Positions 6,459 through 6,822 of a DNA stretch of 6,822 nt are shown piece by piece (positions within the stretch are counted from its first letter, which is position 1; each line of letters opens with the position of its first letter). The notes under the pieces are model-generated. The model searched no databases and was not told the origin of the DNA. It saw nothing but the letters and a program-made list of their open reading frames with translations. Origin of the DNA: JBCDIQ01 sp039024295 (GTDB taxonomy: Bacteria > Bacteroidota > Bacteroidia > J057); NCBI GenBank assembly GCA_039024295.1, contig JBCDIQ010000326.1, forward strand, positions 1 through 6,822, in the 5' to 3' direction. The position numbers and the translations under genes were made by a program.

Positions 6459-6822
6459 ATGCCCAGTAAAAAACTTGTTGATGCCTTAAGATCCCTTGAT
6501 TCGAAAGAGCTTAAACGATTTGGTCAGTTTGTCCGGTCTCCATTTTTTAATAGAAATCCTAGGCTTATAACGTTTGTGGAGGTCCTTGAGAGGGCTGCTC
6601 CAACATTTGAGGGACCTGAACTCGAAAAGGAAAAGCTCTTTGTTGCAATGTATGGTCCAGAGGTACCCTACCAAGAGCAAAAAGTATATGACCATATTTC
6701 ATTTTTGATGCGGTTACTAGATAGCTTTTTAGCCCAACTGAGTTACGAATCTGATGAAGTAGCTCAGAAAAGCTATCTGCTTGAAGGATTAACCGACAGA
6801 AATTTAGATCAGCATTTTTCCC
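6459..6822 (+). CDS. Conserved Bacteroidota protein of unknown function, partial (N-terminal 121 aa)
   Basis: An open frame starts at ATG 6459 and is still open at the right edge, giving 121 complete codons. It begins MPSKKLVDALRSLDSKELKR and continues with FGQFVRSPFFNRNPRLITF (22-40). The pattern of an acidic/basic helix, then RSPFFN, then a helical continuation is one I recognise from a family of mostly alpha-helical hypothetical proteins common in Saprospiria and Chitinophagia, usually several hundred residues long; no function is known to me. There is no signal peptide and no membrane segment in the visible part, so it is probably cytoplasmic. Predicted helices with many charged residues (E/K/R) continue to the end (for example KVYDHISFLMRLLDSFLAQL, 85-104). 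It is transcribed divergently from the cargo gene. The start is supported because no earlier in-frame ATG is near and the conserved opening begins here; there is no Shine-Dalgarno sequence. Confidence 0.8.
   Translation, partial: MPSKKLVDALRSLDSKELKRFGQFVRSPFFNRNPRLITFVEVLERAAPTFEGPELEKEKLFVAMYGPEVPYQEQKVYDHISFLMRLLDSFLAQLSYESDEVAQKSYLLEGLTDRNLDQHFS

Noticed and set aside
6486..6695. Minus-strand open frame of 69 codons
   Set aside because: It lies opposite the partial plus-strand gene, whose sequence matches a family pattern; the minus frame has none.
1..6822. CRISPR array, tRNA/rRNA, insertion sequence or phage genes
   Set aside because: No regularly spaced repeats, no RNA gene signature, no transposase and no terminal inverted repeats were seen; nearly the whole window is covered by the five genes.

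Overview
The window looks like a chromosomal piece of a free-living member of the Bacteroidota, most likely the Saprospiria (Lewinella-like). The reasons are a large secreted protein ending in a type IX secretion (T9SS) type A sorting domain, the Bacteroidota-typical Cys-rich N-terminal module on that protein, a SusA-like periplasmic/secreted alpha-amylase, starts without Shine-Dalgarno sequences, and the beginning of a protein family of unknown function that I associate with this phylum. The organism is inferred from protein character only; there is no rRNA or other marker gene.

Layout. Four genes lie on the minus strand, read from high to low coordinates. First is an 834-aa T9SS cargo protein (6260-3756). 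After it come two hairpins that read as minus-strand terminators or leader structures (3714-3683 and 3657-3630). Next is a GH13 cyclomaltodextrinase/neopullulanase-like enzyme, whose start is best placed at 3579 (3579-1720). Then come two family-2 glycosyltransferases, one complete (1652-543) and one running off the left edge (537 to <1). A divergent 198-bp AT-rich region (6261-6458) separates the cargo gene from a plus-strand gene that runs off the right edge (6459 to >6822).

How the parts may work together. The amylase and the two glycosyltransferases are codirectional with short gaps (67 and 5 bp) and no terminator between them, so they could be one transcript. The biochemical link between starch/maltodextrin hydrolysis and sugar transfer to surface glycans is not shown by the sequence. 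The T9SS protein appears to be a separate unit because a convincing terminator follows it. Its most notable property is that a dockerin-like double calcium-loop module sits directly before a cohesin-like beta-sandwich in the same chain, ahead of the sorting domain. No SusC/SusD pair, mobile element, CRISPR array or RNA gene is visible.
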